Shown piece by piece: positions 63,828 through 64,000 of a DNA stretch of 64,000 nucleotides (position 1 is the stretch's first letter; each line of letters opens with the position of its first letter). The position numbers and the translations under genes were made by a program. The stretch comes from Sphingobacterium sp. HMA12 (lineage in GTDB: Bacteria; Bacteroidota; Bacteroidia; Sphingobacteriales; Sphingobacteriaceae), in NCBI RefSeq assembly GCF_002933815.1, contig NZ_BEYR01000001.1:1716691-1780690 (forward strand). The letters are read 5' to 3'. The notes under the pieces were generated by a model that saw only the letters and a program-made list of their open reading frames with translations, was not told the DNA's origin and did not search any database.

Positions 63828-64000
63828 ACTTAATTATCTTAAAATCAGGCTTATTGTATAAAAAACACAAAAGCAAACAATTCATTACCAAACACTTATA
63901 TAGGTAAAAAAAATTAAACTTTTTAGCATATTTTTTTAGCATAATATCTTCCTCTACCGTTCTTATCATTTAGATTTTTCGTAAATTGTTCCAAGCTTTA

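Overview
The window looks like chromosomal DNA of a Bacteroidota bacterium, most probably Sphingobacterium or a close relative in the Sphingobacteriaceae; the genus is an inference. The evidence is the protein families present (TIGR02757, DUF4836-like, DUF1573, a BBP2-type porin next to amt, TPR sensor kinases of the NarL class) and promoters of the Bacteroidota form TTTG-N20-TAnnTTTG, seen exactly upstream of tRNA-Lys and pckA. Good Shine-Dalgarno sequences are rare. No phage, insertion sequence, rRNA or CRISPR array is visible.

Layout. 1-9.6 kb: a partial S1/P1 nuclease, DUF4268 protein, lipocalin, ammonium transporter with a divergent porin, a DUF937-OmpA envelope protein, a Nudix hydrolase, two L,D-transpeptidases of different families and a secreted esterase. 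9.7-14.4 kb: sbcD-sbcC, preceded by a perfect 50-bp palindrome, the kind of structure this nuclease cleaves. 14.6-21.8 kb: AI-2E-type permease, a thioredoxin-like lipoprotein paired with gap, TIGR02757-pyrD, and an ABC-F ATPase. 21.9-31.5 kb: tRNA-Lys, then an accessory-looking stretch with a serine hydrolase, an Ada-type zinc protein, two paralogous Oxygenase-NA (DUF2086) dioxygenases, a shortened SnoaL protein, unknown secreted proteins, an acyltransferase and a broken sensor kinase. 31.6-41 kb: pfkB, membrane proteins, two overlapping DUF4836-like genes and a complete two-component system. 41-48.2 kb: an SMR transporter, a degenerate DEAD-box protein, an SGNH hydrolase, and recQ-kdsA divergent from kdsD. 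48.3-64 kb: DUF1573 protein, aminotransferase, the coupled topA-unknown-cmk operon, GDPD, patatin, DsbA-like protein, smc, ppk2 and pckA.

How the genes fit together. kdsD and kdsA supply two steps of KDO synthesis for the outer membrane. gap, pfkB, pckA and ppk2 belong to central carbon and phosphate metabolism. sbcDC, recQ, topA and smc maintain DNA. The Ada/oxygenase cluster is probably an alkylation-damage response set, because two of its transcription units share a 20-bp upstream motif.

The most unusual items are the 50-bp palindrome before sbcDC, two diverged copies of a roughly 70-bp hairpin element before ppk2, the duplicated oxygenases with their shared motif, and a DEAD-box protein that has lost its catalytic motifs. 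None of these is proved to be a new system from sequence alone.
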